A stretch of DNA of 64,000 nt, taken from NCBI GenBank assembly GCA_026545765.1, contig CM048840.1:23192765-23256764 (forward strand). The letters are read 5' to 3'. The stretch comes from Plantago major (lineage: Eukaryota > Streptophyta > Magnoliopsida > Lamiales > Plantaginaceae). Below are positions 1-11,200 of the stretch, one piece after another. The translations under genes were made by a program, and so were the position numbers. The stretch's first letter is position 1. The number at the start of each line of letters is the position of its first letter. The notes beneath the pieces were generated by a model that saw only the letters and a list, made by a program, of their open reading frames with translations, ran no database searches and had not been told where the DNA came from.

Positions 1-243
1 TTGACTTAAATGTAGTGGTTAGTGGAAGTGATTCCCCTCTGATGGAATAGTGAATCAGAGGGGAATATGATCTTCCCCTCGTAAGGAACTCCTCTAGTAA
101 GAGCTCTTCCGTAGCTTTATCACTGCGCCAGAATACACCCTATCAACTGTTGTTCGCCGACTTTATGAAAACATACGAGTCATAAAGTCTAAAAGTTTTA
201 GATGAATTCGTCTTGGCACGACGAATTTAAATATATGTTCAAA
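1..243. repeat. Non-genic left flank, start of repeat copy A
   Basis: No credible gene. From about 200 to 243 the sequence (GAATTCGTCTTGGCACGACG and on) matches a second copy at about 7371-7415. It is the left half of a dispersed repeat that a LINE has split; the right half resumes at 5153. Confidence 0.6.
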
Positions 244-352
244 ATAATTTTCGGAGTTTTTTTTTTTGGAACGAGAATATATTATCAAACTCCAAAAACA
301 GTACAAAGCAAAAGACGATCCAGCCTAAATAGTTCGAAAGCAAATACTAATC

Positions 353-3300
353 CTAATGCAGCAATAGCCGCCCAATATGGGGTCGGAATCTAGGTACTAA
401 CCATGCTCTATATATCACAATATCTATAATCTGTTGGGCAATAGAATGGCCTCTATCAACATTATTAAAATAGACATTGTTTCTATGTCTCCACACTTCG
501 TAAACTGTCTCCAAGAATGCCATCTTTAGTATCTGACTTCTCCAATTCTTCCCTTTGCTGATTTGGGCTATCCATGTTAATTCCGTGGTCCAGCCTCCAG
601 GATGATGTTGTACGCGTAGCCATCGCAGGACAGCCCTCCAGATGTCGCCAGTAGCTTTGCATTCGAATAGTAAATGGTCTTGTGTTTCCTTATTCGCACA
701 AAAGCAGCAAGTATCATTCGAGATTAGACCAAATCGACAGAGCCCGTCTCTTGTGGGTAGCCGTCCGTGACAAGCTAGCCAAGTGGTCATCCGTGCCCGT
801 GGTCGAGCAAGTGTTCCACGCATTAAAGCATACCAATATACCTCCGACAGTTCACCTTTTAATGTAGCATATATCATACTAGTCTTGTACTTTGGTAGTA
901 TTTGCATATTCGCCCATGCTCTGTTGTTAGGGATTAGTGATCTGCATTTTAGGATTCCTTTCATGATCCAGGAGCTAGTCAGAGGTACTGGATGTGTGAG
1001 AATCTGATCTCGAGGTAAATAATAATTATGAATCCATTTCACCCAGAGCCTATCTTGTTTTCCACATAAATTCCAAAGCAGCTTGAGTAAGCAAGCTTTG
1101 CTCCACATGCTCAGATCGATTACCTGTAGCCTCCTTGCTTCCTAGGTAGGCATACCTTTTTCCAAGCCACCGGGGATTTCCTAGTGATTGTTTCGCTATT
1201 AGACAAGAGGAAAGTTCTACAGCTAGACTCAATAGAATGGAGAACGCCTTTAGGCAGTGGGAAGCACTGGAGCCAGTAATTCATAACAGCAAAGAGCACA
1301 CTGTTTATTAGTTGTAGCCGTCCCCCATAGCTCAATAATTTTGCACTCCAATGACGTATCCTAGCCACAAGCTTATCAATCAAGGGTTGGCATTGGGTAA
1401 TAGTGAGTTTCTTACTTGTAAGGGGTACTCCAAGATAACGAAACAGAAAGCTACCTACTCCAAAATTCGTAGCCTGCCTTATCCCTTCCTGTGCATCATC
1501 CGGAATAGCTCCAAAGAATATATGGAATTTTGTTGGGTTTACACGCAAGCCTGTAGAATCAGAAAAGGAATTGAACGCTTCCATTAGCAATTCCACCGAT
1601 CGCACATCACCCCTAAAGAACAAAAGCAAATCGTCCGCAAAGGTGAGGTTGATAATGTTTAACTTCTCACACTTAGCATGAAAGTTGAAGTCCGGCACAT
1701 TTTTTAGACCCTGCAGAACTCTGTGCATATATTTCATGACCAGAACGAATAACAACGGAGATAGTGGATCTCCCTGTCTAAGTCCTCGCCGTGCTTTAAG
1801 AATCCTAGTGGGTTTGCCATTCACCATATATCTATAAGACACAGTGGTCACGCAAATCATGATCCATTGGATAAATCGTCGAGGGAAATTCATCTCTTGC
1901 AATATACCCTCCAATGCTACCCACTCAACCGTGTCATAAGCCTTTTGCAAATCCATCTGTAACATACACCGTGGGGTTCCACCTTTTCTACCATAACCTC
2001 GAAGTAGCTCATATGCAAGAAGAATATGGTTATGGATTTGCTGCCCAGGTATGAATGCTGCTTGGCTCTCATGAACAACTTTGCTCACTATCTTAGATAT
2101 AATCTTGTACAGAGTAGTACAACAAGATATAGGTCGAAAATCTTTCACCATGGTTGCTTCAGGGATCTTTGGAATCAGAGTGACAATACTACAATTGATC
2201 GCCAGATACATTCTATCCTGAGTGAAAAATTCCTGTACGGCTGCCATGACATCCGCTCCCACCACTGGCCATGCTGCCTTAAAGAATTTCGCATTAAATC
2301 TGTCAATTCCAGGGGCTTTTAAATCACCAATGTCCTTCAATGCCTCAGTAATTTCTTGTGTGGTAACTGGTGCAATCAGAGAGTTTCCATCCTCATAATC
2401 TAGCTGTTTTCCACTCCGCAAAGCTACGATATCCAGCCCTCTGAGTCGAGTAGCTGCTGTCCCGACCAGTAGGTGGTAAAAATCAACCACTTCTTGTTCC
2501 AGTTGGGATTGCGAAGTAGCAAATACTCCATCCGCCTTCTGTAATTTAGTGATACTGCTATTCCGATTTTTTGCTTTTACAGAAGCGTGGAAATACGCAT
2601 TATTGCCGTCTCCAACTCGCAGCCATTCAATCTTTGCTTTTTGATGTAAAATGTTTTCTTCCATCTCCGTCCACTGAAGGAGAGCAGCCGTACAACCCTT
2701 AACTCTCTCTATACGTGCTGCATTCATCCGATCATAGAGAAGTTCCTGCTGTGCCGTATCCAGGTCAGTACGGGACTTCACAATCTTCTCCTTTAACCCC
2801 AAGGTCCTACGTTGAATGCTTCTAATGATTGGCTGTAATCTCTTCAGTTTTTCCCATACCACTATCATGGCTCTACCATTCATAGGACTATCCCAACTGT
2901 TCTTAATCTGCTCGAGAAATCCTGGTGACTCCACCGCATTGTTTATGAAGCGAAATATTCCCCTGATCTTCTATGGCGTGTCCCATAATTTAAATACCAG
3001 CATTGCATGATCTGATATGTTTGGAGGCAGAATTTCGACCTGCACATGACCAAAAGCCTGAAACCAGTTCAAATTCCTAAGCGCTCTGTCAATTCGTGAG
3101 TAAATAGGGTCCTGTATATGTTTATTGTGCCACGTGAAGTTGTCACCAATGCTATCTACCTCATTTAAACCCACTGTGTCCATCATGTTGACAAGGTCGA
3201 CATATTCAGAAGGTTGTATCAATGCTCCTCCAATCCTATCTTGTGAAGTTAGAACAATGTTGAAATCGCCCATTACAATCCAATTCCCCTGAATTTGGTG

Positions 3301-3681
3301 ACTTATACTTTCAATATCCTTCCATAGCACCTTCCGATCCTCAATATGGTTTAAAGCATACACTGTAGTTACCCACAAAATTAAATCCCCCGTCATAGCA
3401 AATATTCCACAATGCAAAAATTGTGAGCTGCCCTTTACAACCTTGACGTCAATATGCCGTGGGTCCCATAACAGCCAGATTCGGCCATTTGGATGATACT
3501 CATAGTTATCAAGGTAGCACCACTTCTTTCCCAACTTGTTCCTAATAGACTTACTTTTCTCAACTTTCACGCGTGTCTCCACTAGTATAGCCAATGAGAA
3601 GTTTAAACCATTGAGGCGGGAGCTTATCTCACTAAGCTCGGATATATTATTACACCCCCTCACATTCCAGGATATGATCAT
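353..3681 (-). pseudogene. LINE-1 ORF2: AP endonuclease, reverse transcriptase, zf-RVT; broken
   Basis: This is the target-primed reverse transcription enzyme. The APE-type endonuclease (3681-2971) keeps its family motifs: LVETRV, GDFN, SRIDR and SDH. A single in-frame TAG at about 2968-2970 separates it from the reverse transcriptase (to 1120), which shows QMDLQKAYDTVEW and FADDLLLF. A frameshift near 1110 moves the C-terminal zf-RVT domain (1108-353) to another frame; it has CCFC followed by H and C in HLLFEC. Compared with the other two LINEs, about 12 residues are missing between KIVSKV and VHESQAAF, probably an inactivating deletion in the fingers/palm region. ORF2 ends about 90 nt before the poly(A). 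Confidence 0.93.
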
Positions 3682-5113
3682 GGATCTGGATCATGAATCA
3701 AGAAAGGATCATTCAAAATCCTCAATGATTCAAATCCGTTATGGCAAAGAATACTCCCTTCCGCAGCTTGGTCAGGAGGATCAGTCCTTGGTGCCTTCCC
3801 TTTATTGTTGGTGCGTGGGGATCCAGGTACTGCATGCCATTCAGATTGGGTGCGGTGGGCAGGTGGTTGATCAACTCGCCCAACCACTCCAGTTTCCTTA
3901 TTTAATCCAGATCCCGAGCTACTGCCCACCTCCATCCCGTGTGGTCTTTGCTTTAGTCTTTGGCCGGTGGTCTTCTATCGACACTGCATAATTGTTTAGT
4001 TTGCTTAGGCTGTATCCATGGTATGTGTCTCTGATCCAGGTTATTGCACACATGTCCAATCTTCTGACACTTGTCACCGAATAACGACTTCCATTCATAT
4101 TCGACCTGTTGCCGAATCACCTTGTCCTTCAAATCCTTGATAGTGATAGATTCCCGCAATTTCTTGGTAATATCAACCTCAACCAAGATCCTAGCATAAG
4201 ACACACACAGCTTCCGTGCGGTGCATTCATCAGTGAATAATGGTTTACCCAGAGCACTACCAATTTTCCCTAAACTCTTTGACCCCCATAGATGCAATGG
4301 AAGTTGAGGTAGTTTAATCCATATAGGCACCGCGCGTAGCATGTCATCTTTCAGCGAAAAACCAGTAACCCATTCCCTCAAGAACATCGTCATATTATAG
4401 ATCGTGTAAGGACCGTGGTTCATCACCGCATCCCTATCCGCCAACATTTTGAACTTGAGGATAAAGTAACCCTCCTCATTATAGAACAACTCAGGTAGAG
4501 TAACAAAGTTCCAGAACTTAATCATGTATTGTTTCACCGCATTCATTGTCAGGTCTCCTCCTAACACATACATAATTAGCGATGTTTTCCAAAAGTCGAA
4601 CTCAGTTTCAACATCATCCTCCACAATGTCAACCTCCACCTCCCCATTCACAAGTGTTGGGGCAGAGAATTCAATAGCAAGACCACGTGATGTTTCCCGA
4701 TTGCCCCGGATTATGTCCGTCCAGAGTTGCGGAGAGGTAATCCCTGTCCTAGATCGATCAGTCGGGGTGCCAATCCCATCCTGTTGGCTATTCTGATTAA
4801 TCCCATTTCTCTGTTCATCCGATTCCAGGTTTCGATCATGATCAATACCCGATTGATCCCTGATTTCTGTTTCTGTGTGTCTGTTATCGCAATCCTTCTC
4901 AGTTAATTCATCCTGTGATTGTCCTTTTACAGGTTCCTGGACAATTTCTTCTACCTGCGATAAACTACCATCGTTCACCGGCATATTCCCCTGCTCTGCC
5001 AAATTGACACCGTTGTCATCTTGTGTCGTAGTGTGACGTGAAGGAGAGGCCGAAACCACCTGTTTTCGTGGACGGACGCGAGCTCTCTTCATCCGTCGTC
5101 TAGGGCTTGGCAT
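3678..5113 (-). pseudogene. LINE-1 ORF1, DUF4283 nucleic-acid-binding protein, frameshifted
   Basis: LINE ORF1 proteins bind element RNA to form the retrotransposition particle. I take the ATG at 5113, not the one at 5143, because it leaves a short leader inside the element and is followed by a basic MPSPRRRMKRARVRPRK segment like that of the third LINE. A DUF4283 domain covers roughly residues 150-330 (motifs FWNFVTLPELFYNEEGYF and LPLHLWGSKSLGKI). A zinc-knuckle-like segment follows (DKCQKIGHVC), but its first cysteine is replaced by glycine (LFGDKC). The frame closes at 3953 and continues after a frameshift to a TGA at 3678-3680. This overlaps the ORF2 ATG as ATGA. It is non-functional as it stands. 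Confidence 0.85.
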
Positions 5114-5169
5114 CCAAGTAGTAATTTTTATTGTTAGTGACAATGAAAGTTGATAATTTTCGGAGTTTT

Positions 5170-5860
5170 GTAGATAAATTTATATAAGATTTAATAAAAA
5201 CTATATATGCAGCCAACATACAAAAAATAAACAGTGAGATATATTAATGCTGAAAATGCAACTAATTCCAAAAAATGATATAATTTACATTTAAAAATAA
5301 ATAGAAATTGGATGACAAAATAAATTAATCGTAACAACCCCTGGGGTGGTATGTGCTCCCCTCACATAACGATCTTGGTATGGATAATACAAATCTACCA
5401 AACCAACATCATCATAATAACACCTAACCGATAATCTATGTGCTAAAACGTTAGCCTCACGTTTAACCTGGCAAAACTTCATGGAACAAAATTCTCCATC
5501 AAATGCCTAAATTTCTTTAAAAATTGAAACTAAGGGGCAAAGATGAAATTTGTTGATTTAAGACATTTAGTCACCAAATAACAATCTCTTTCAATTACTA
5601 CATGTTACAACTCGAAATTTCGAACAAATTTAGTTCTTAATTTGGATGGCAAACCTTCCACATTTTCAGCAACCATAAGACATAAAATTTTGTCACCAAG
5701 CAATGATATTGCCCTCCTCCTGATCCCTAGCAACAACACTAATAGTCCCCTATTCGGACTCTACTTAACCATATCAAAATTTCACGTAGCATGACTGGAA
5801 TTTGAATGAATCTGGTGGGGTTTAACTCATCAACTTTATATATTATATTATATTAGAGCA
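5170..5860. repeat. Right half of dispersed repeat copy A with RNase H-like remnant
   Basis: This continues the repeat interrupted by LINE-1. The segment up to about 5230 matches 7711-7760. The segment at 5435-5490 matches 7084-7160. On the minus strand, 5482-5291 encodes MKFCQVKREANVLAHRLSV, which resembles the end of the RNase H-like domain common in plant non-LTR elements. The block at 5335-5375 (CCCCTGGGGTGGTATGTGCT) recurs in degraded form near 40975, 41110 and 42390. No intact gene is seen. Confidence 0.5.
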
Positions 5861-5861
5861 C

Positions 5862-7079
5862 TGATGTGCTCAAATTAATACTTAGAAAACCAAGTAGTAA
5901 GCAGTTGTTGTAAACAGACAAAGCTAAACGACAGAGTCGTTCGCTAAGGAATTAATTAAGTTACGTATCAGTGAGAGTAAACAGATACTTGCGAGTAACA
6001 AATTGATTGATGGTTTGGTTGTACTTCTAACTAATTCAACTAAAGCAAATATTACGATTAACAATGAGAGAAAGATGAATACAGTAGCAAGATCCAATTA
6101 TGCTAATTCGAACTAGGGATAACACTCATATTTGTCACACGGTTGTTGTACAGTAAATCAATCAATTCGATTCAACCAATTGTTCTTAGAAAATATTATA
6201 CCGGAGAAATCGTGAGTCGTCAATTCACGATCCTTAAACATGAACAATTTAGAGAATTTAATACGGACTTATCGAATTGAAGGTTTTTACGAAGATTTTA
6301 TACGAGAATAACCTATATGAGTGATTTGATAAACCCTAGAACGAATATGCATAACCTTCACATATTACTGTATTCAAAGGTGTTTAGCTACTCATTATTG
6401 ATGATTGCATACAGAGATTCATGGTAAAAATCATATGAAACGTAGATGATAAACTCGCATGCAACGACATACAATTCAATCGATAAGATAAAGAACAAAT
6501 CGTAAAGAACAAAGCAATGGAGAAATCAATACCAATAATTTTGATGAATAAATTCAATGAATAACCAAGCTCCAAAGATGTCTCAATGTTAATGTGTGTA
6601 TCTCAGAGCTTTTTCTCAAAACTAGGTTAAAAGAAGTATGAAAGAAAAGAATCAAAATTCTAATCTAATAAGGAAAACAAAACGTTGATTTTTCGTCTCT
6701 CGTCGCGGCGGAAGGAATAGCTCGCCGCGGCGAGCCTTCTTAATCGCAATATATAAAGCTCTCGCATAACCTCGCCGTGTGGCGGACCAATTCCTTCGCC
6801 GCGGCGAGCCTTCTTAAATCACAGAAGATGATCACTCGCTAAATCTCGCCGCGGCGAGCCTTCTTGAAAGTTTCAATGCCAAGCTCAAAATCTACTTGTG
6901 ATCGAATCCTACATGGCGAGCCATACTAAACAACTTGTTCTCATTCGGCTCAAAAGACATCGATTTCTACAAAATGTAAACAAAACACCAAAGCGTAAAA
7001 ACGAACTAAAAAAACTACAAAACTAAAGACAAAGACCGCTAAAAAAGACCAAATGAGACGTTAGAATATTGTCTCATCA
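5862..7079. mobile_element. Solo LTR (1,218 bp) with 5-bp target duplication
   Basis: The ends are TGATGTGCTC and TGTCTCATCA, so it has TG...CA termini. It is flanked by the direct repeat AGCAC at 5857-5861 and 7080-7084. There is no internal coding region and no second LTR, so this is a solo LTR left by LTR-LTR recombination. It carries three exact copies of TCGCCGCGGCGAGCCTTCTT (about 6722, 6795 and 6845), each with a GC-rich palindrome. A TATA-like ATATATAAAG lies near 6750 on the plus strand. Family and orientation are not determined. Confidence 0.88.
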
Positions 7080-7083
7080 AGCA

Positions 7084-7760
7084 CCCAATTGATAATTTAT
7101 GTGCTAAAACATTAGTCTCATGTTTAACCTGACAAAAAATTTGATGGAATAAAATTCTCGCCCCTTATTCAGACTCTGCTTAACCGTAGAATCAAAATTT
7201 ATTAATTTTTGTTAAATAGATGAGGGAGTATAAAATATTTAATAAATACTCTATTTTTAAAATTACATTATTTTATTTTATTTTATTTATTAAATTTATA
7301 TTTTATTTTAGTGAATAAAATAATTTATTTAAGGGCATTAATAATAGTATTCAAGATTAGTGTCTATGGATTCGTTTTGTCACGACGAATTCAAATATAG
7401 GTTCAAAATATTTTTCGAATTTTTGTAGATAAAGTTATACTCCATCCGTTCCAATAAGAGCTTCCTAGCTCCTTATTTTATCTAATATTAAGGAGAATTA
7501 ATAAAATATTAGTTTGTGTGGGGTATTATGTTGGTAATGTTGTAAGTGGATGATAAAGTAAGAGAGATTGAATAAATGATGATAAAGTAGGAAAGATATA
7601 TAATAAAGAATTAGTTAGTGGGATAAAAACTTTCCATTTCTGGGTTAGGAAGTTTCTAACGAAACGCCAAAAAAGGTAAGTTAGGAAGTTATTAATGGAA
7701 CGGAGGGAGTATTAGATTTAATAAAAATTATATATGTAGTCAACATACCAAAAAATAACA
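7084..7760. repeat. Dispersed repeat copy B (paralogue of copy A)
   Basis: 7084-7160 repeats 5435-5490 (GATAATTTATGTGCTAAAAC and on). 7371-7437 plus 7711-7760 repeat 200-243 plus 5153-5230. Copy B lacks the LINE and so shows the LINE's empty site. It carries a Stowaway MITE that copy A lacks. The middle (7200-7370) is AT-rich with nothing recognisable. Confidence 0.65.
7440..7709. mobile_element. Stowaway-type MITE (270 bp)
   Basis: The terminal inverted repeats are CTCCATCCGTTCCAATAAGA and, read inward from the other side, CTCCCTCCGTTCCATTAATA. The element is flanked by TA (7438-7439 and 7710-7711), as expected for Tc1/mariner-mobilised Stowaway elements. The paralogous repeat copy at about 5175-5192 has the uninterrupted TA site. 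There is no coding capacity. Confidence 0.92.
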
Positions 7761-8418
7761 TTAGTTGAATGGACCAGATTGTCCTTGCTAATTGTTCTGG
7801 ACATTAGGAAGAACTGTGAACAGACTAAACACCCTCCACAATATTTCTCAGCCAATCAGAATAGAGGATTGTGTCACCTCAGCATGACAAATGGACCAAT
7901 CACAAGCCTTGAAAACTTTTTTGATTCATAGATATATAGATAGATAGATTCCACAGTTATTATTGTATCTAACTTCAACCCTACCAACTTAAATCAAATT
8001 AAAACTAGAAGGTCCAAGACCAATTTTGATTGCGTGCTATCACGAAAACACAAGTACTTGATAACACGGATGCCACTCATACATAATAGTTTGTTACATA
8101 CGTCAAGCATTTGAAAAATTAGTTCCGCCCCTAATCTGAGATGAGAATGGGGTAAATTGTATTATGAGCCACCATTCTAGATTTATGAGACATACTCTAA
8201 TTCGTCAAGAGAATGGTCACTGACGGTTCTTTTAACCGACTTGAGATAATCGTCCAGTAACGGTACTCAGTTGTGTTGAGGTGGTTGTTCTGCAAGTGTT
8301 GACAGCGTAACTCGTAGAGTTAACACCAAATATTTGAGGTCTTTTGCACTAAGTTTACAAGGTAAAAATTTATAACTATTTTTTTTCTCCATTTAATAAA
8401 TATTCATCTCCTTCAACC
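7761..8418. other. Non-genic AT-rich stretch
   Basis: I see no open frame with family resemblance, no RNA gene and no complete element. A short GATA-type simple repeat lies near 7940. Confidence 0.5.
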
Positions 8419-8429
8419 ATACAATTTCT

Positions 8430-8645
8430 GCCAATCCAATGATGCCTGACTCATTTGATTAGGTTGAGGTACCATGACCCAGAAGTCATGGGTTCGATTT
8501 CCGTCGAAATCGGATTTGTGTTTTAGTGTATGCTAGCTTTAATTAATTGAGTGATGAGTGATATCCATGTAATGATTCATATACGAATGATAGATATGAG
8601 TATCAAATGATGTAACATGATTGTAATAGCGATATTTAAAAAAAA
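8430..8645 (+). mobile_element. tRNA-derived SINE (about 216 bp)
   Basis: A perfect 11-bp target duplication, ATACAATTTCT, lies at 8419-8429 and 8646-8656. The element ends in an A-run (8638-8645). About 65 bp into it is a polymerase III B-box-like GGTTCGATTTCC (8492-8503). The A box is less clear, somewhere in 8445-8470. It needs LINE machinery to move. The SINE family is not assigned. Confidence 0.75.
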
Positions 8646-8656
8646 ATACAATTTCT

Positions 8657-9306
8657 CGCTATTTAATTTTCAATTATCATCTTAAACTAATAAAACAACA
8701 TTAAAATCAACTAAATAACCTTTAAAGAATCAAACGAATCACTTCTTTCTTAATCACTAAATAACCTTTTACGTCAATTTTTGCTTCTTTATAATACTCT
8801 GAAATTGACGTTACTTTTCCTCTCCCCATAATTAGCATTTTAATCAGGAGAGAGCTCGGGTCGAGTCAGTATTGATATAAGAGAGCGCCAATTTAGTTAA
8901 CCTAGTTTAGGGTATAGACGGTAGATTATAAGGTTGTTAGGATGTCAAAAATGTCACTATTACAACTAAATTAAAGCATCTAGTCTAGTTTATTTCTAGA
9001 TTTTCCAAACGGAATATTACGTCCAGATCTTGAGTAGTAAGTTTTTTCAAGCTAAACAGAAATAACTGTTTTTCAACTTTTGTGTATGCATTATCCAAAC
9101 AGAATTGAGACGTCTAGTGAAAGTCAGAAAGACTTACTTTTCGATTAGTAAGTCTATGTTTAGCACAAACTTATCAACTAGCTTATCAGCTTGATTAGTT
9201 TATTTTCATAATAAGTCTCTTACGCGTCAGCATGGCGATAAAATTGGTGATCATTTACTCGAAGCTTATCAAAAAATAAGCTAGCTGATTAATTTTTACC
9301 TAATGT
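8657..9306. other. Non-genic AT-rich stretch
   Basis: No supported gene. 9170-9290 holds diverged AGCTTATCA-type repeats that recur at about 13320-13410 on the far side of the CACTA element. Confidence 0.45.
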
Positions 9307-9329
9307 ATTCACTACAAAAAAACAGGGGT

Positions 9330-9660
9330 TTTGCGACGGAATTATCCGTCGCTAAACCCCCTGCCGATCCGTCGCTAAACCCCCTGCCGATCCGTCGCTA
9401 AGGCCTTAGCGACGGATAGACGCCCGTCTTAATGACGGGCGTCTTTAAGGCGAATTAGGACGGAGCGTTATCCGTCGCTAATTCACGACGGAAATGGCGA
9501 CGGATAGGGCGTTGACCCTCCGTCGCCATTTGGGACGGATAATTATCCGTCTCTAAAAACCCCCGGGTTTTTAGAGACGGATAGTTATCCGTCGCTATAC
9601 GATTTAGGGCTAGCACGCCCTAATTCGTTGTTTAGCGATGGATAATTATCTGTCGCTAAA
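9330..9660. repeat. Left subterminal repeats of CACTA-1
   Basis: Many copies of TCCGTCGCTAA and its complement TTAGCGACGGA occur in direct and inverted order, for example at 9345, 9367 and 9389 and around 9405-9480, 9550-9600 and 9633-9660. The density and mixed orientation allow long hairpins. In En/Spm elements such motifs bind the TNPA-type protein. Confidence 0.85.
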
Positions 9661-10535
9661 CCACTGTTTTTTTTTAAAAAAAAATTTAAAATTATTTTAT
9701 AATTTTCACCTGTTTTTTCAACCAATATAATAGTGATATGTCTCAAAGGGAAAATTGCATTAATTAACAACAAAGATTCGTCAAAAACAAATTATCCAAA
9801 ATAAAGTCTACATATCCGAATAGAAATCCAAATATCCAACAAAGTAAAAAGTAGCATAGTATCCGAAACAACACCAGCAACTAAGACAAGGGGCCGGGGG
9901 TATTCTGGCTCATATACAAGCGGCAGAGCTCTTCGACCCTCTTATTCATTCGAGCCTGCTCATCCCTGAGAGTTTCAATCTCATTCTGGAGAGAAGTCAC
10001 TGCTTCATTCACCATCTGTTCGACCTGCACCTGTGTGTAAACACCACCATGTCATTGAGATTGTTGGGACACGGAGAAGCTCTTATCCGCCAGTGTCTCG
10101 CCCAAACTACCAAGACCATAAACCCGACCCTTGTTGTCGGGTGGCTTGACCTGTAGAAAGATCCGGTCTTGTTCTTCCACGGACAACTCCTCACCCTCAA
10201 GCAGCCTCTCCGCAATGATCCGCTCCACCTCACTCTGTAATAGTCAAGTGTATACGAAATGAGCTACAATTTCATATTTAATTTACATGCATATACAACT
10301 GTGACACTTAGCAAATACACATACCACAATAAGCTCAGACTTCTCGTCCACCCAAATGCCGTTCTTCAGCTTCCCCCTCTTCATTTCCTCTAGGCAAGTC
10401 TTGGGTTTGTTCGGTTGACAATAAAGAACATTATATATTGCAACAAGTAGTTAGTAAGTTTGTAGGAATGCAAACAAGTGGTAAATTGGTATAAATGAAA
10501 GCAATACACATGTGTACAAATCATGTTGTAATCAG

Positions 10536-10663
<128 letters not shown>

Positions 10664-11021
10664 TGGCGATCAGTGACAACGTGACCGTAGTGATGCTGGC
10701 GAGCCACTTACCATCTCATGGCTCGGTCGGCCAGTTACACTGTTCTTGAAGGATGATCCTCGGCGGTTGTAAGTCTCAATATTCTAGCCACATAGCCCAC
10801 TCTTCGTCCCCAATATGGCTATCTTGTGGCGGCTTTCCTTTCTCGGTATTTTTCATATGTCACCATATACTATACTGATCGAGCCCAAACTCTCGAAAAC
10901 AGGCCACATCTTGGGAATAAGGCCAGTCGGAATGTAGTATTTTTTTTCTACATTCTAATTCCATTCAAAGTAAAAATTAATGCCCCAAGGTTACAATTTC
11001 AAGATAAACAATGGTCATTTC

Positions 11022-11200
11022 ACCCAAGTAAGTGGCTAACATACCACACAAATTGTCCTAAAATTTACTAACACAATGGTAACTAACATATCACCCAAGT
11101 AAGTGGCTAACATACCACACAAGTTGTCCTAGAATTTACTAACACAATGGTGACTAACATATCACCCAACTAAGTGGCTAACAAACCACACAAATTAGTA
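11022..11200. repeat. About 70-bp tandem repeat, 2.5 copies
   Basis: Copies begin near 11022, 11092 and 11163 (CACCCAAGTAAGTGGCTAAC, with one change in the third). They differ at a few positions and lie in a non-coding part of CACTA-1. Confidence 0.85.

Larger units (their letters stand above)
261..5152 (-). mobile_element. Near full-length plant L1-type LINE (LINE-1 of window)
   Basis: A non-LTR retrotransposon read on the minus strand. The 5' end is at 5152 and the 3' end is the oligo-T run at 261-267, which is the poly(A) tail on the minus strand. It is bounded by a perfect 17-bp target duplication, ATAATTTTCGGAGTTTT, at 244-260 and 5153-5169. The order is a 39-nt leader, ORF1 (DUF4283-like), then ORF2 (endonuclease, reverse transcriptase, zinc-finger domain). 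The ORF1 stop overlaps the ORF2 start. Several stops, a frameshift and an internal deletion make it inactive. The uninterrupted target is seen in the paralogous repeat near 7380-7437. Confidence 0.95.

Noticed and set aside
8430-8645. A genuine tRNA gene
   Set aside because: Only a B box is convincing; no cloverleaf could be drawn, and the A-tail and duplication mark a SINE.
9330-9660. CRISPR-like array of short repeats
   Set aside because: The repeats are in both orientations without uniform spacers, and lie in plant DNA at a CACTA end.
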